Of a stretch of 64,000 nt of DNA, positions 16,055 through 25,679 are shown in pieces; positions within the stretch are counted from its first letter, which is position 1, and each line of letters opens with the position of its first letter. The notes beneath the pieces were generated by a model that was given only the letters and a program-made list of their open reading frames with translations, ran no database searches and had not been told where the DNA came from. This DNA is from G963674665 sp963674665 (GTDB taxonomy: Bacteria > Desulfobacterota > Desulfovibrionia > Desulfovibrionales > Desulfovibrionaceae): the NCBI GenBank assembly GCA_963674665.2, contig CAXXPL010000001.1:558001-622000 (forward strand), read 5' to 3'. Position numbers and translations under genes: made by a program.

Positions 16055-17368
16055 ATGGGTGCGAGGGAATCCCTACACTTTGATTTGGAACGTCAGATTG
16101 TGGCGCTCAAGGAGCAGTTGTCCGGCTTGCAGCAGGAGAACGAGCAACTGCGAAAGAGTGTGGAGAACCGACAATCCGCAGACAAGATCAAGCAGGACTT
16201 CCTCGCCAACATGAGCCACGAGTTGCGTACACCATTGAATGGTATTCTCGGCATGTCCGAGGTCATGAAAGAGACCAACCTGGACATGGAGCAGCGGGAG
16301 TATCTCGACGCGATCAAACAGTGCGGGCATGACCTGCTACGGATAGTCAACAACCTACTGGATCTTTCCAGCGCGGTGCGCGGATCCCTCAAACTCAGGC
16401 CGCGCACCTTTTATTTGAGGCCTTCCCTGGACCCGGTGCTGCGCGCCATACTGGAACGTTGCCGCAAGAAGGGCCTGCAGTTCAAGGCGCACATCCACGA
16501 CAAGGTACCAGACAGGGTCTGGGGCGATCCCGACCGCCTGCAACAGGTGGTTCTGAATCTGCTTTCCAACTCAGTGAAGTTCACCAAGTCCGGGGGCGTG
16601 GAGTTCTCCATCATGCCCTGGGAGATCGGGCGCGGTGAGCAGGGGCAGCCCATCGCGGGCATTGCCGATCTCAACATCTCCATGCTTCATTTCCGCATCT
16701 CGGACACTGGAATAGGCATTCCCGAGGAAAAACGGACCAACCTCTTCGAGGCCTTCAACCTCAACGAGGAACTGCTCACGAAAAAGTACGCGGGCGCGGG
16801 CCTGGGACTCCCCATAGCCATGCACCTCGTGGAGATGATGGGGGGCACCATCTGGTTCGACACCTCCATGGGGCAGGGGACCACCTTTCATTTTACCACC
16901 GTATTCGAAATGCCGTACACGGACAGGGCCAAGATGGACAACAACGACAAGGTTGAACCCGCCACGCGCAGGCTCAACGTGCTGCTGGTGGAGGACGAGG
17001 AAGTCAGCCGCTTTCTCGCCAGGGTCATGCTCACCCGCATGGGGCACACGGTGGAGTGCGCCGAGAATGGCGCCCAGGCCCTGGATTTGCTGTGTAACAA
17101 GGACTTCGATCTGGTGCTCATGGACATCCAGATGCCCACCATGGACGGCATCACCGCCGTGCGGGAGATCCGCAAGCAGGGCAGCCCGGTGCGGGATTCC
17201 TCAATTCCTGTGGTGGCCCTGACCGTGTTCTCCATGCAGGGCGACAAGGAACGTTTCATGACCGCCGGAATGGATGACTACCTGACCAAGCCCGTGGAGC
17301 CGCAACGCCTGGAACGGACCATTCGCGCCGCAATGGCGCGGCGTGCCTCGGTCTTGAATCCGGAATAG
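16055..17368 (+). CDS. Soluble hybrid histidine kinase/response regulator
   Basis: 437 residues with no membrane segment or PAS domain. A short coiled coil (about 10-40) leads to HisKA with phospho-acceptor H55 (FLANMSHELRTPLNG), a HATPase domain (DTGIGIPEEKRTNLFEAF and GAGLGLPIAMHLVEMMGG), and a receiver domain with D357 (LVLMDIQMPTMDG) and the late Lys in DYLTKPVEP. The sensory input must come from a partner protein. It starts 5 bases after recD2, so the two genes are probably co-transcribed. Confidence 0.9.
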   Translation: MGARESLHFDLERQIVALKEQLSGLQQENEQLRKSVENRQSADKIKQDFLANMSHELRTPLNGILGMSEVMKETNLDMEQREYLDAIKQCGHDLLRIVNNLLDLSSAVRGSLKLRPRTFYLRPSLDPVLRAILERCRKKGLQFKAHIHDKVPDRVWGDPDRLQQVVLNLLSNSVKFTKSGGVEFSIMPWEIGRGEQGQPIAGIADLNISMLHFRISDTGIGIPEEKRTNLFEAFNLNEELLTKKYAGAGLGLPIAMHLVEMMGGTIWFDTSMGQGTTFHFTTVFEMPYTDRAKMDNNDKVEPATRRLNVLLVEDEEVSRFLARVMLTRMGHTVECAENGAQALDLLCNKDFDLVLMDIQMPTMDGITAVREIRKQGSPVRDSSIPVVALTVFSMQGDKERFMTAGMDDYLTKPVEPQRLERTIRAAMARRASVLNPE

Positions 17369-17420
17369 CCCTCTTTTTTTCATAACGGACCCATCAGCCG
17401 CATCCCTGGCGGTTTCATTA

Positions 17421-17448
17421 GAGCAATTTACGCTTGAAATGCTTGCTC
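17421..17448. repeat. Short palindromic repeat (variant of the AGAGCATTT element)
   Basis: GAGCAATTTACGCTTGAAAT followed by GCTTGCTC forms an imperfect hairpin (GAGCA/TGCTC and ATTT/AAAT). It resembles the better copies at 17510-17544 and 52531-52564. Confidence 0.45.
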
Positions 17449-17509
17449 AACGGCCGGCCAAGCCAGCCTACAAGCATTTCGCGGCAAGGATTTGCAGGCA
17501 AACCCTTGC

Positions 17510-17544
17510 AGAGCATTTAACCTTTTTCAAAGTTAAAATGCTCT
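17510..17544. repeat. Palindromic AGAGCATTTAAC element, copy A
   Basis: AGAGCATTTAAC and GTTAAAATGCTCT flank CTTTTTCAAA, forming a 12-bp near-perfect stem. It lies downstream of the hybrid kinase. A second copy with the same layout follows the chemoreceptor gene at 52531-52564. Both positions fit a bidirectional terminator or a dispersed palindromic repeat. Confidence 0.65.
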
Positions 17545-17704
17545 AGGGCATTTGGCGTTTGGAATGCTCTGGGTGATCCATACTGACCTGCCTTCACGTC
17601 TTCAAATCACCCTGTTTTTGTGCAAAGATCACCTCGGTGGTGATCGACTTCGACGTTATGGCGGCATCGGGGTCGCGCCGATACCTGAACCACAAGGAAG
17701 CACA

Positions 17705-19105
17705 ATGACCACAAGCGGTTTCTCCTCCTGCTCGTGGCGCCGTCTCCAGCGCTGCGCCCCGCTTTTCATCCTGCTGGCCCTGTTGGCCGGCTGCGCTGGC
17801 AAGACCGCATGCGTCACCGGCCCTCCGTTGCCTTTTGACTCCTGGCGCAAGGTGAGGGAGCTCGAAGTGCTGCCACAGGACCCCACGGCCTATGTGGCTG
17901 CCGCGGAAGCCAGGTGGGTCGCTCCCGGCGCCGAGGCGCTGGAGCGAGAGAAGCAGCGCTATCTGGAACGACACTTCGCGCCATGGCGTCAGATCGCCAC
18001 CGGCCTCACCCCGGAGCAGGCCTTCTGGCCCGTCAGCTCCTATGGAGGGAAAAAGGGGTATGGAGAGAACCTGCTTCCCCGTTCAAAGGAATGGATGGAC
18101 GGCCTGGTGCGGGAGATGCGCATCCCGGAATTCCCCAGTCTGGCACAGCGGGGCGTCATGGTGCGCAACTCGGCCCTGCGCGGCATGCCCACGCCGCGCC
18201 CCTTCTTTTATGATCCAAGGGATGCGGGGGAAGGCTACCCCTTTGACTATTTCCAGAGTTCGGCCATCTGGGTGGGCACCCCGGTGTTCCTCTCCCACAG
18301 GACCCTGAAAGGGGATTGGGTGTTCGTGGAGGCGGCCTTCACCTCGGGCTGGGTGCCTGCGGACGATGTTGCGGTGATCGGCGACGCGGACGTGCGTCGT
18401 TGGGAAAGCGCCCCTCTGACAGCGGTGCTGCGGGATGACACTGTGGCTTCCGGCCCAGGCGGCGATTTTCTCTGCTCCGCCAACGTCGGTGTCCTGTTGC
18501 CCGGGGATGGAGCCTCCCCCGCGTCCGTACTGGTACCTGCCCGGCGTCCTGACGGACAGGCCGTGCTTCTCCAGGCCCGGGTGCCTTCTGACGCCTCGGC
18601 CGCCTTTCCCCTGGCCCTCTCCCCGGCCAACATCGCGGGGGTGGCCAGAGGCTTCAGCGGTCAGCCCTATGGATGGGGGGGAATGTACGGCAACCGGGAC
18701 TGCTCGGCCACCACGCGGGATATTTTCGCTCCCTTCGGCCTGTGGCTGCCGAGGAACTCCAAGCCCCAAGCCCGGCAGGGGCGGGTGGTGGAACTCAAGG
18801 ACCTGCCCTCGGAGGAGAAGGAGCGGGTCCTGCTGAAGCAGGGGGTTCCTTTTCTCACCCTTGTGGGGATGCCCGGCCACATCATGCTCTATATCGGGGA
18901 GCGTGACGGCCGAGCCCTGGTGTTCCACAACCTCTGGGGATTGCGCACCCAGGACGTCTGCGGCAACCTTGGCCGTCAGATCGTCGGCCGCACCGTGGTG
19001 ACCACCCTGACTCCGGGGGAGGAACTGGAGGACGTGCGCCGGGCCAACCGTTCGCTGCGCAACCGTCTGAACTCCTTGGCTATACTGGCAAAACCCAAAC
19101 CCTGA
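17705..19105 (+). CDS. SH3-containing NlpC/P60 cell-wall hydrolase lipoprotein
   Basis: 466 residues from the ATG at 17705; the frame extends 51 codons further upstream, but the lipoprotein signal starts here (lipobox LLALLAGCAG). An N-terminal stabilising region is followed by SH3-like segments (about 150-300; GMPTPRPFFYDPRDAGEGYP, DWVFVEAAFTSGWVPADD), then the NlpC/P60 domain with the cysteine in YGNRDCSATTRDIF, His in GMPGHIMLYIGE and a third residue near FHNLWGLR. Such enzymes cleave gamma-D-Glu-diaminopimelate bonds in stem peptides. It lies 7 bases upstream of an SGNH-like gene. Confidence 0.88.
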   Translation: MTTSGFSSCSWRRLQRCAPLFILLALLAGCAGKTACVTGPPLPFDSWRKVRELEVLPQDPTAYVAAAEARWVAPGAEALEREKQRYLERHFAPWRQIATGLTPEQAFWPVSSYGGKKGYGENLLPRSKEWMDGLVREMRIPEFPSLAQRGVMVRNSALRGMPTPRPFFYDPRDAGEGYPFDYFQSSAIWVGTPVFLSHRTLKGDWVFVEAAFTSGWVPADDVAVIGDADVRRWESAPLTAVLRDDTVASGPGGDFLCSANVGVLLPGDGASPASVLVPARRPDGQAVLLQARVPSDASAAFPLALSPANIAGVARGFSGQPYGWGGMYGNRDCSATTRDIFAPFGLWLPRNSKPQARQGRVVELKDLPSEEKERVLLKQGVPFLTLVGMPGHIMLYIGERDGRALVFHNLWGLRTQDVCGNLGRQIVGRTVVTTLTPGEELEDVRRANRSLRNRLNSLAILAKPKP

Positions 19106-19112
19106 AAAGATT

Positions 19113-20123
19113 ATGCCCAGATCACACAGATCAAAAGGACGCAAGATACTGTTTCTGTTCTTTCTGACGGCGCTGCTTGCCTTTGGTTGCGGTGAGCTGC
19201 TTCTGCGCTGGCAGCACGCCAGATTTCAGAAGGGGCACAAGGACATCGAGCAACTCTACAGGCCGGCATCCGCGCCCGGCCTTGTCTATGAACACCTTCC
19301 AAATGTGGGGGGCGCCAACGGCATTGGATATCGAGGTCCTGACAGGGATAAGGAAAAGCCCCGGAATGTTTTCCGGATTGCGGTTGTCGGCGACGACATC
19401 GCCCGGGGCGAGGACCTGCCCTGGGAGGATACCTTTGCCGCCCGGCTCCAGGACATGCTCGACAAGGACAATCCAGGCAAGGTCCAGGTCATGCTCTTTG
19501 CCGAACAGGGCTACAGCATGGACCAGGAGGCCGCTCTGCTGGAAAACAAGGCTCTGGCCTATTCACCGGACCTGGTCGTCTGGGCGTACAGGCTCACCGA
19601 CCCCGGAGACCCCTCGCAGCAAGGCAGCGCGGTGGCCAGATATTTCGACGAGTCGCAGAGCTTCATGCTCTCCTGGTTGCAGCGGCAGCTCTTCGAGGCG
19701 CGGCGTAAAATCCGGCGTTTTTCCGAGCACGAACCTAGCGACCGCCCTCCCAATCTGCGACGTGACCTGCACACCTTGGGGGCGGATCATGTCAGACGCG
19801 TCTTCAGCCGTGTCAAGGAGCTGTGCAAGGCAGCCGACGTGCCGGTCGTCCTCCTGGTAATCCCCAATCTGGACAAGGAGACCCTGACCAATGATCCCGG
19901 GTATATGCTCACGGTGCCCGGGTATCCGTTGATGGACGTGCATACCGCCGTGACCCGTCTGGGCCTGGAGCAGGGGTTCTCCGTGGTGGACGGCATGGTG
20001 GGGTTCAAGAACAAGTCCCTCGCCGAGTTGTCCATGGAGTGCTCCGCCAGGGACCGCCTGATGCCCAATGCAAGGGGGCACGAGCTCCTGGCGTTGCTGT
20101 TGCACGAACGGTTGATCCGATGA
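19113..20123 (+). CDS. Membrane-anchored SGNH/GDSL-like protein with Asp in place of the nucleophilic Ser
   Basis: 336 residues with an N-terminal membrane anchor (about 10-30, KILFLFFLTALLAFGCGELL). The flavodoxin-like core matches SGNH hydrolases: FRIAVVGDDIARGEDLPW in block I, DLVVWAYRLTDPG in block III, and MPNARGHELLALLLHERL for block V. Block I reads G93-D94-D95 where active enzymes have GDS, so the nucleophile is missing. The family includes acyl-esterases of cell-surface polymers. It is 7 bases after the NlpC/P60 lipoprotein, suggesting a cell-envelope role, and 28 bases before the MarC-like gene. Confidence 0.68.
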   Translation: MPRSHRSKGRKILFLFFLTALLAFGCGELLLRWQHARFQKGHKDIEQLYRPASAPGLVYEHLPNVGGANGIGYRGPDRDKEKPRNVFRIAVVGDDIARGEDLPWEDTFAARLQDMLDKDNPGKVQVMLFAEQGYSMDQEAALLENKALAYSPDLVVWAYRLTDPGDPSQQGSAVARYFDESQSFMLSWLQRQLFEARRKIRRFSEHEPSDRPPNLRRDLHTLGADHVRRVFSRVKELCKAADVPVVLLVIPNLDKETLTNDPGYMLTVPGYPLMDVHTAVTRLGLEQGFSVVDGMVGFKNKSLAELSMECSARDRLMPNARGHELLALLLHERLIR

Positions 20124-20151
20124 TGTTGTCGAGACGGACCGGGGGGAGTTG

Positions 20152-20748
20152 ATGCGGGAGTTCTGGCTTTGCTTCATCCCATTGTTCGTGGCCGTGGATC
20201 CAGTGGGTGTGCTGCCCATGTACCTTGGCCTGGTGGAAGGCGTGGCATCGGAGGATCAGACCCGGATCATCGTCAAATCCATGGTCACGGCCACTGTGGT
20301 TTCCCTGCTGTTTCTCTTCGGAGGAACCACGCTGCTGGGCATACTCGGCGTCACGGTGGCGGATTTCATGATCGCGGGCGGGGTGCTGTTGTTCGTGATT
20401 TCCCTTTCCGACCTGATGCACACCGAGAAGATGCAGCGCAAGACGGACCCCTCCAGCCTGGGGCCGGTCCCCCTGGGAGTGCCGCTGGTGGCGGGGCCCG
20501 CGCTCCTGACCACCGTGGTGGTGCTCAACAACGAACACGGCTCGCTGCCGACCACGGCGGCGCTTCTGCTGGTGATGGTGATCACCGGAGGCATGTTCTA
20601 CGCGGGCAAGTGGATCCACCGGGTCATCGGGGGGCAGGGTGCCAGGACCATATCCAAGATCGCCAGCCTGCTGCTGGCCTCCATCGCGGTGATGCTGGTG
20701 CGCGAGGGTGTGCTGCGGATCATTGCAGCCGCCATGCTACAGTTCTGA
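20152..20748 (+). CDS. MarC-family integral membrane protein
   Basis: 198 residues, six membrane segments. It opens with FWLCFIPLFVAVDPVGVLPM, the MarC signature containing Asp-Pro-x-Gly, and has GGVLLFVISLSDLM and PLVAGPALLTTVVVLNNE, which correspond to conserved MarC regions. Function in the family is uncertain; early claims about multiple antibiotic resistance were withdrawn. The ATG at 20152 is preferred over the adjoining TTG because GGGGGGAG lies just upstream. Confidence 0.85.
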   Translation: MREFWLCFIPLFVAVDPVGVLPMYLGLVEGVASEDQTRIIVKSMVTATVVSLLFLFGGTTLLGILGVTVADFMIAGGVLLFVISLSDLMHTEKMQRKTDPSSLGPVPLGVPLVAGPALLTTVVVLNNEHGSLPTTAALLLVMVITGGMFYAGKWIHRVIGGQGARTISKIASLLLASIAVMLVREGVLRIIAAAMLQF

Positions 20749-20814
20749 CCCACTGGGCGGCCTCGCGGAAGCGGTCTTGCACGATATGATCACCATGAAT
20801 TTTGTGCGATTCCA

Positions 20815-21852
20815 TCAGCTCTTCAACGAATCGAGCATTACCCGGAACTGCTCTTCCGAAACGCTGACGATCTCCCACAGGACGGTCTCGTCGAGTTCCA
20901 GGCGCTCCCATATGTCGTTGGCAGGGGCCTCGGTGAGATACTGGTTGCAGCCGATGCCCAGGGCCGTGGACACCTGGTTGGCCACGTAGATCACCTCGGG
21001 GACGTCCTTTCCCAGGCAGAAATCCGGGTTGTGGTGGTGCAGGGCGGACTGGACAACGCTCTGGGGAAGATTCCATTCGGACAGGAAGATGCTCCCGACG
21101 AGGCAGTGGTCCACGTCAAAGAGCTCCTGCTCCGCTTCGTGCAGGGGCTTCACTTCCACCTGCTGCAGAGCCATGGCCACCTTGGCCATTGCCGGATAGC
21201 GGGAGAACAGGATGATGCGCCCCAGGTCGTGAAGCAACCCCGCCACAAGGTATTTTTCCGGGTCCGCCTTTTGACAGGCCTGGGCAATGCTCCGTGCCAG
21301 GATGGCAGTGGCGATGGAGTGCTTGAAAAAGGACTCCAGGGGCAATTCCGGGGGGGCGCAGTCCTCGAACATGGCCAGGAGGCGGGCTCCCAGGGCCAGT
21401 GCGGAGATTTCACGCACCCCTATGATGACGATGGCCCGCTCCAGGGTCTCGATCTTCACCGGCAGCATGTACAGGGGGCTGTTTATCAGACCCATGATCG
21501 CGGTGGTGAGTTTGGGGTCGAAGCGGATTATCTCGGATAACTCGTGTGACGAGGCGCCCGTTTCCAGGGCGTTTTGAAGCTTGAGGACGATGCCGGGCAC
21601 CGAAGGGAGCTTAATCTTGCCCTTGAGGTCGTCAAGCGGAAGCAGGCTGATCTTGTCCTTCATTTTGAGGAACTGTTCGGCATCCGGGAGCGGTTCGTGC
21701 AGGCCCTGCGCGAAGCTCCTCACCGGGGAGGATCTGATCCCTTTTTCCAGAGCCAGGCGATAGAGCAGATAGTTGACGGGATTGTCCAGGGATACCGCCA
21801 TGAAGCGTCTGTTCATGGCCTCTTTGGAGTCATTCGTGGCGTTTTGGTTCAT
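20815..21852 (-). CDS. HDOD-domain signalling protein
   Basis: 345 residues. The HDOD domain spans about 70-280: LPSVPGIVLKLQNALETGAS, IIRFDPKLTTAIMGLINSPL, and an HD-like centre AGLLHDLGRIILFSRYPAMA and EQELFDVDHCLVGSIFLSEW. HDOD proteins lack phosphodiesterase activity in most cases and act in signalling chains, often next to histidine kinases. Here its ATG overlaps the stop of the 1276-residue hybrid kinase by 4 bases (ATGA), so it is very likely a downstream partner of that kinase. Confidence 0.88.
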   Translation of the reverse strand: MNQNATNDSKEAMNRRFMAVSLDNPVNYLLYRLALEKGIRSSPVRSFAQGLHEPLPDAEQFLKMKDKISLLPLDDLKGKIKLPSVPGIVLKLQNALETGASSHELSEIIRFDPKLTTAIMGLINSPLYMLPVKIETLERAIVIIGVREISALALGARLLAMFEDCAPPELPLESFFKHSIATAILARSIAQACQKADPEKYLVAGLLHDLGRIILFSRYPAMAKVAMALQQVEVKPLHEAEQELFDVDHCLVGSIFLSEWNLPQSVVQSALHHHNPDFCLGKDVPEVIYVANQVSTALGIGCNQYLTEAPANDIWERLELDETVLWEIVSVSEEQFRVMLDSLKS

Positions 21853-24800
21853 GGGCGCCCCCCGTTACCAGGTTCCACATTGGCCACGCGCACGATCACC
21901 TGGTGGAGTGTGTCCATCTCCACGGGCTTGGCTATGTAGTCGTTCATGCCCGCGGCCAGAAACTTGTCCTTGTCCCCCACCATGGCGTAGGCGGTCATGG
22001 CCACGATGGGAATGCGGACGGTGGAATTCCCTGCGTAGCCCCTTCGGATGGCAATGCTCGCCTCCACGCCGTCCATGACGGGCATTTGCACGTCCATGAG
22101 AACGAGGTCGAAGCTCTGGTCCCTGAGAGCTGCCAGTGCCTGTTCGCCATTGCCCACGGCAAGAGTGCTGTGCCCCATTTTTTCGAGCATTTTCACCGTG
22201 GCGAACTGGGTCACCTCGTCGTCCTCGGCCAGCAGCACCTTGAGGTGCAGTGAATCCGTGTCGAGGTCCCGGTCGTTAGTCCTTTTCGATGGTTCATTCG
22301 CGAGCTGGAGCGGTAGGCTGAAGAGCATGGTGGTGCCCTTGTCCGGTTCGCTGTCCGTGCAGATTTCCCCCCCCAGCAGTGTGACGAGCTGGCGGGTGAT
22401 GGCCAGGCCCAGGCCCGCGCCCTGGAACTTCCGCCTGTAGCTGCTCTCGGCCTGGGTGAATGCGCCGAAGAGGTTTTCGATCTTTTCCTCGGGGATGCCT
22501 ATTCCCGTGTCCTCCACCGAGAACAGGATTCTGGCCCGGTTTGGAAGCTCGCAGGTCAGTGGCTGGACGTGGACGTCGATGCCGCCTTTATTAGTGAATT
22601 TTATGGAGTTGCCGATGAGATTGCTGAGGATCTGCTGCAACCTGGTCACGTCGCCCACTAGGTACTCCGGAATGTCCGGCGAGATATGGAAGCGGAGGCT
22701 CAGGTTCTTTTGCTGGGCCGCGGGGGTGAAGAGCTGGGAGAGCGAGTCCATGGTATCCTGGAAATCGAAAGAATCCTGTGCGATATTCAGCATGCCCGCC
22801 TCGATGCGGGAGAGGTCCAGGATGTCGGAGAGCAGGGTTGTGAGGCGTTTGCTCGACTGGATGGCGTTGTCCACGAATTCGAGCTGCTCCTGGGTCAGAT
22901 CCGTGGACTTCATCAGGTGGAGCATGCCCATGATGCCGTTGAGCGGGGTTCGGATCTCATGACTCATGTTGGCCAGGAACTCGGATTTGGACTTGTTGGC
23001 GCTCTCGGAGTCGTTTTTGGCCTGGATCAGGATCTGTTCTGTCTTCTTGCGCTCCGTGATGTCCTGAAGAGAGCCGTACAGCCCTGTTATGCCCCCCAGG
23101 GGGTCCCTGCGCGCCTTGCCCCTGGCCAGCACGATGATTTCCCTGCCGTCCGGCCTGGTCCTGCGCAGCTCCAGTTCATAGGGCGTGCCGTCCCGCAAGG
23201 CCCTTGTGACGGCGGAGTCTAGCCTGTCCTGATCCTCGGGATGATACAGATTGAGGTTGTTTTCATAGTTCCTGGGTCCTTGATCATGCTCCAATCCAAG
23301 AATGGAGTACATCTCCTCGGACCAGGTGATGATGTCCGACTCGGGGTCCCATGCCCAGTCGCCGACCTGGGCCACCTTCTGGGCCACCTGCAGGCGCCGT
23401 GTGGTTTCCCGAAGTTTTTCCTCGGCGTTTTTGCGCTCTGTTATGTCCTGAAAGATCGTGGCGAATTTTCCCATGGCCGGCGAGTATGCCGAAATTTGGA
23501 AGTGTTTGCGCATGGGCGGAAAGTATTCTTCGAAACGCTTCTGTGTCCCGGTCTCCGCCACATCCGCATAGATGTCCAGAAACGGCGGCGGGGTGGAGCC
23601 GTATACCTGGGAGGCCAAGTGCCCGGTGACGTCCTCGCGCCTCAGGCTCAGGGTTTTTTCAAATTGCGGATTTACCTCCAGGATGCGGTAGTCCACGGGG
23701 AAGGCGTTGTCGTCGTACACCAGCTCGTGCAGACAGGCGCCCTCGTTCATGGAGGCATAGAGGGAGCGGAATCTCTCCTCGCTCTCACGCAGGGCCTTTT
23801 CCGCCAGTTTCCTGTTTGTCACGTCCTGGATGACGCAGATCAAATAGTCTGGCGTTTCCATTGAGGTCATCACCATGGTCACGGTCATGTGTGCCCAGAC
23901 AATGGACCCGTCCTTGCGGATGTAGCGTTTCTCCAAGGCGTTGGAGGGGCCCATGCGTTTGAGAAGGGCCTTGATCAGGGGGATGTCGGGGTCCAGATCC
24001 TCCGGGTAGGTGAGGTCCTGGAACGTGAGATCCAGGAATTCCTCCCTGGAGTATCCCATGATGTCGCACAGCCGGCGGTTCACGCGAAGCCAGGTTCCGT
24101 CCAGTCCCACGTGCGCCATGCCCACAGCCACCTGCTCGAAGGTGTTGCGGAAGCGGTCCTCGCTGACACGCAGGGCTTCCCGGTTCTTGCGCGACTCGCT
24201 GATGTCCAGCACCATGGCTATGGCTGATTCCAATTTCCCCGTATCATCCAGCACCGGGGTGCTGGATATGGATGTCCACACGTCCAAGCCGTTCTTGTGC
24301 CTGAACCTGAACTCGTGATGCTCCACTGGATCCTCGGCGCTCTTGCCGAAAAGCTCTCCCGCGGCCTGGAGATCTGACGGGTGCATGAAATCGAGGGGAG
24401 AGACCCCGATCATCTCCTCTTCGACATGCCCCAGCATGGCAGCCATACGCCTGTTCACGTAGATGGTGATTCCCTGGCCGTCCACTTGCCAGATACCGGC
24501 CAGGGCGCTCTCCACGATGCCCCGGTACTGCTCCCTGCTCTTGCGCAGGGCACGCTCGACGTTACGGCGGCGGATGATGTTCAGGGCCATGAGCAGGGTG
24601 GAGAACAGGAGCAGGGACAGCACGGCGGCCCCTGTCCATACTTGTACCTTGTATTCTTCGTATATGGTGACAGGGCGGTTCAGAATCACGCTTCCATTGG
24701 GGAGCGCGCTGGAGGAGATGTTGAAGCGCTGCATCTGCTCAAAGTTGAAAATGGGCACATTCGGGCTGGTGCGCCGGATGGGGAGGGAGTCTATGGATAA

Positions 24801-25679
24801 GCCCTGAAGCAGACGTACGGCCATGCTCGCGGCGTGTTCTCCCTGGGCCACGCCGTAGACCATGTTGCCGCCGAGGATGCCGTAGGGCATGTAGTGGTCC
24901 CAGAACGAGAAGATGGGCCTATTGCTGCTGTCCACAATGAGTTTGAGGTATTCGGGTATGGAGAACCACTGCCTCTTGCTGTCGCGATGAAACGTGAAGG
25001 CCAGCACCACGGCGTTATCGGGCAATGTGCGCAGCCTGTCCCGCAACTCCTTTGCCGAGAGATCGTCCAGGAGCTCGAAGGTTGCCTCCTTCTCGAACGC
25101 CAGGATCGCGTCCCGAAACAGCTGGGCATTGTCCTGACCTGTTTTGGTGAGATCCGTGACAGCCACGTAGTGCGTGACGGTGGGCAGTATGCGGTGGGCC
25201 AACGCCATGGTGCCCTTGACGTCGATGCTCTCCACCACGCCGGTGATGGCGGATTGCCCCTGAAGCAAGGCGTCGGAATAGTTGTTTATGCCGCAGAACA
25301 CGATGGGTGTGTGGGGAAACAGCTTCTCCCGCAGGGGGAGTATGAAGTTCAGAGCATTGTTGTCGGAAAGCAGAATGACATCGATTGTCATGTTTTTGTA
25401 CTTGGCCCGCATAAAATCGGCCAGGTAACCGAATGACTCTTCGGGGGGGTGCATTTTAGTGTCTAGATATTCGATATGCACGTCAAGGTTTACCGGAGCG
25501 TTGCGCAGTATATCGAGCATCCCCTTATGGACATTGTCTGTCCAGTCGAAACCTTGATGGTATGAGTGGAGTACGAGGACATTCTTGACCGCAAAAGCCG
25601 GACAAGACACAAGGAGCATCACGCAGAGCAGCGTGGTGCGGGATACGCCCCGAAGCATTCTGGTACGGACTGAAGTCAT
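21849..25679 (-). CDS. Large periplasmic-sensing PAS hybrid histidine kinase
   Basis: 1276 residues. A signal peptide (about 1-30) leads to a periplasmic ABC substrate-binding-like sensor (about 31-345; VKNVLVLHSYHQGFDWTDNV, PIVFCGINNYSDALLQGQSA). One membrane segment follows near 350-372, then several PAS/PAC units (about 385-890; each ends in DISE-, DVTN-, DITE- type linkers). HisKA has H907 (LANMSHEIRTPLNG), the ATPase has DTGIGIPEEKIENLFGAF, and the receiver has D1196 (LVLMDVQMPVMDG). The substrate-binding fold suggests that a small imported ligand is sensed outside the membrane. It is co-transcribed with the HDOD gene. Confidence 0.92.
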   Translation of the reverse strand: MTSVRTRMLRGVSRTTLLCVMLLVSCPAFAVKNVLVLHSYHQGFDWTDNVHKGMLDILRNAPVNLDVHIEYLDTKMHPPEESFGYLADFMRAKYKNMTIDVILLSDNNALNFILPLREKLFPHTPIVFCGINNYSDALLQGQSAITGVVESIDVKGTMALAHRILPTVTHYVAVTDLTKTGQDNAQLFRDAILAFEKEATFELLDDLSAKELRDRLRTLPDNAVVLAFTFHRDSKRQWFSIPEYLKLIVDSSNRPIFSFWDHYMPYGILGGNMVYGVAQGEHAASMAVRLLQGLSIDSLPIRRTSPNVPIFNFEQMQRFNISSSALPNGSVILNRPVTIYEEYKVQVWTGAAVLSLLLFSTLLMALNIIRRRNVERALRKSREQYRGIVESALAGIWQVDGQGITIYVNRRMAAMLGHVEEEMIGVSPLDFMHPSDLQAAGELFGKSAEDPVEHHEFRFRHKNGLDVWTSISSTPVLDDTGKLESAIAMVLDISESRKNREALRVSEDRFRNTFEQVAVGMAHVGLDGTWLRVNRRLCDIMGYSREEFLDLTFQDLTYPEDLDPDIPLIKALLKRMGPSNALEKRYIRKDGSIVWAHMTVTMVMTSMETPDYLICVIQDVTNRKLAEKALRESEERFRSLYASMNEGACLHELVYDDNAFPVDYRILEVNPQFEKTLSLRREDVTGHLASQVYGSTPPPFLDIYADVAETGTQKRFEEYFPPMRKHFQISAYSPAMGKFATIFQDITERKNAEEKLRETTRRLQVAQKVAQVGDWAWDPESDIITWSEEMYSILGLEHDQGPRNYENNLNLYHPEDQDRLDSAVTRALRDGTPYELELRRTRPDGREIIVLARGKARRDPLGGITGLYGSLQDITERKKTEQILIQAKNDSESANKSKSEFLANMSHEIRTPLNGIMGMLHLMKSTDLTQEQLEFVDNAIQSSKRLTTLLSDILDLSRIEAGMLNIAQDSFDFQDTMDSLSQLFTPAAQQKNLSLRFHISPDIPEYLVGDVTRLQQILSNLIGNSIKFTNKGGIDVHVQPLTCELPNRARILFSVEDTGIGIPEEKIENLFGAFTQAESSYRRKFQGAGLGLAITRQLVTLLGGEICTDSEPDKGTTMLFSLPLQLANEPSKRTNDRDLDTDSLHLKVLLAEDDEVTQFATVKMLEKMGHSTLAVGNGEQALAALRDQSFDLVLMDVQMPVMDGVEASIAIRRGYAGNSTVRIPIVAMTAYAMVGDKDKFLAAGMNDYIAKPVEMDTLHQVIVRVANVEPGNGGRP

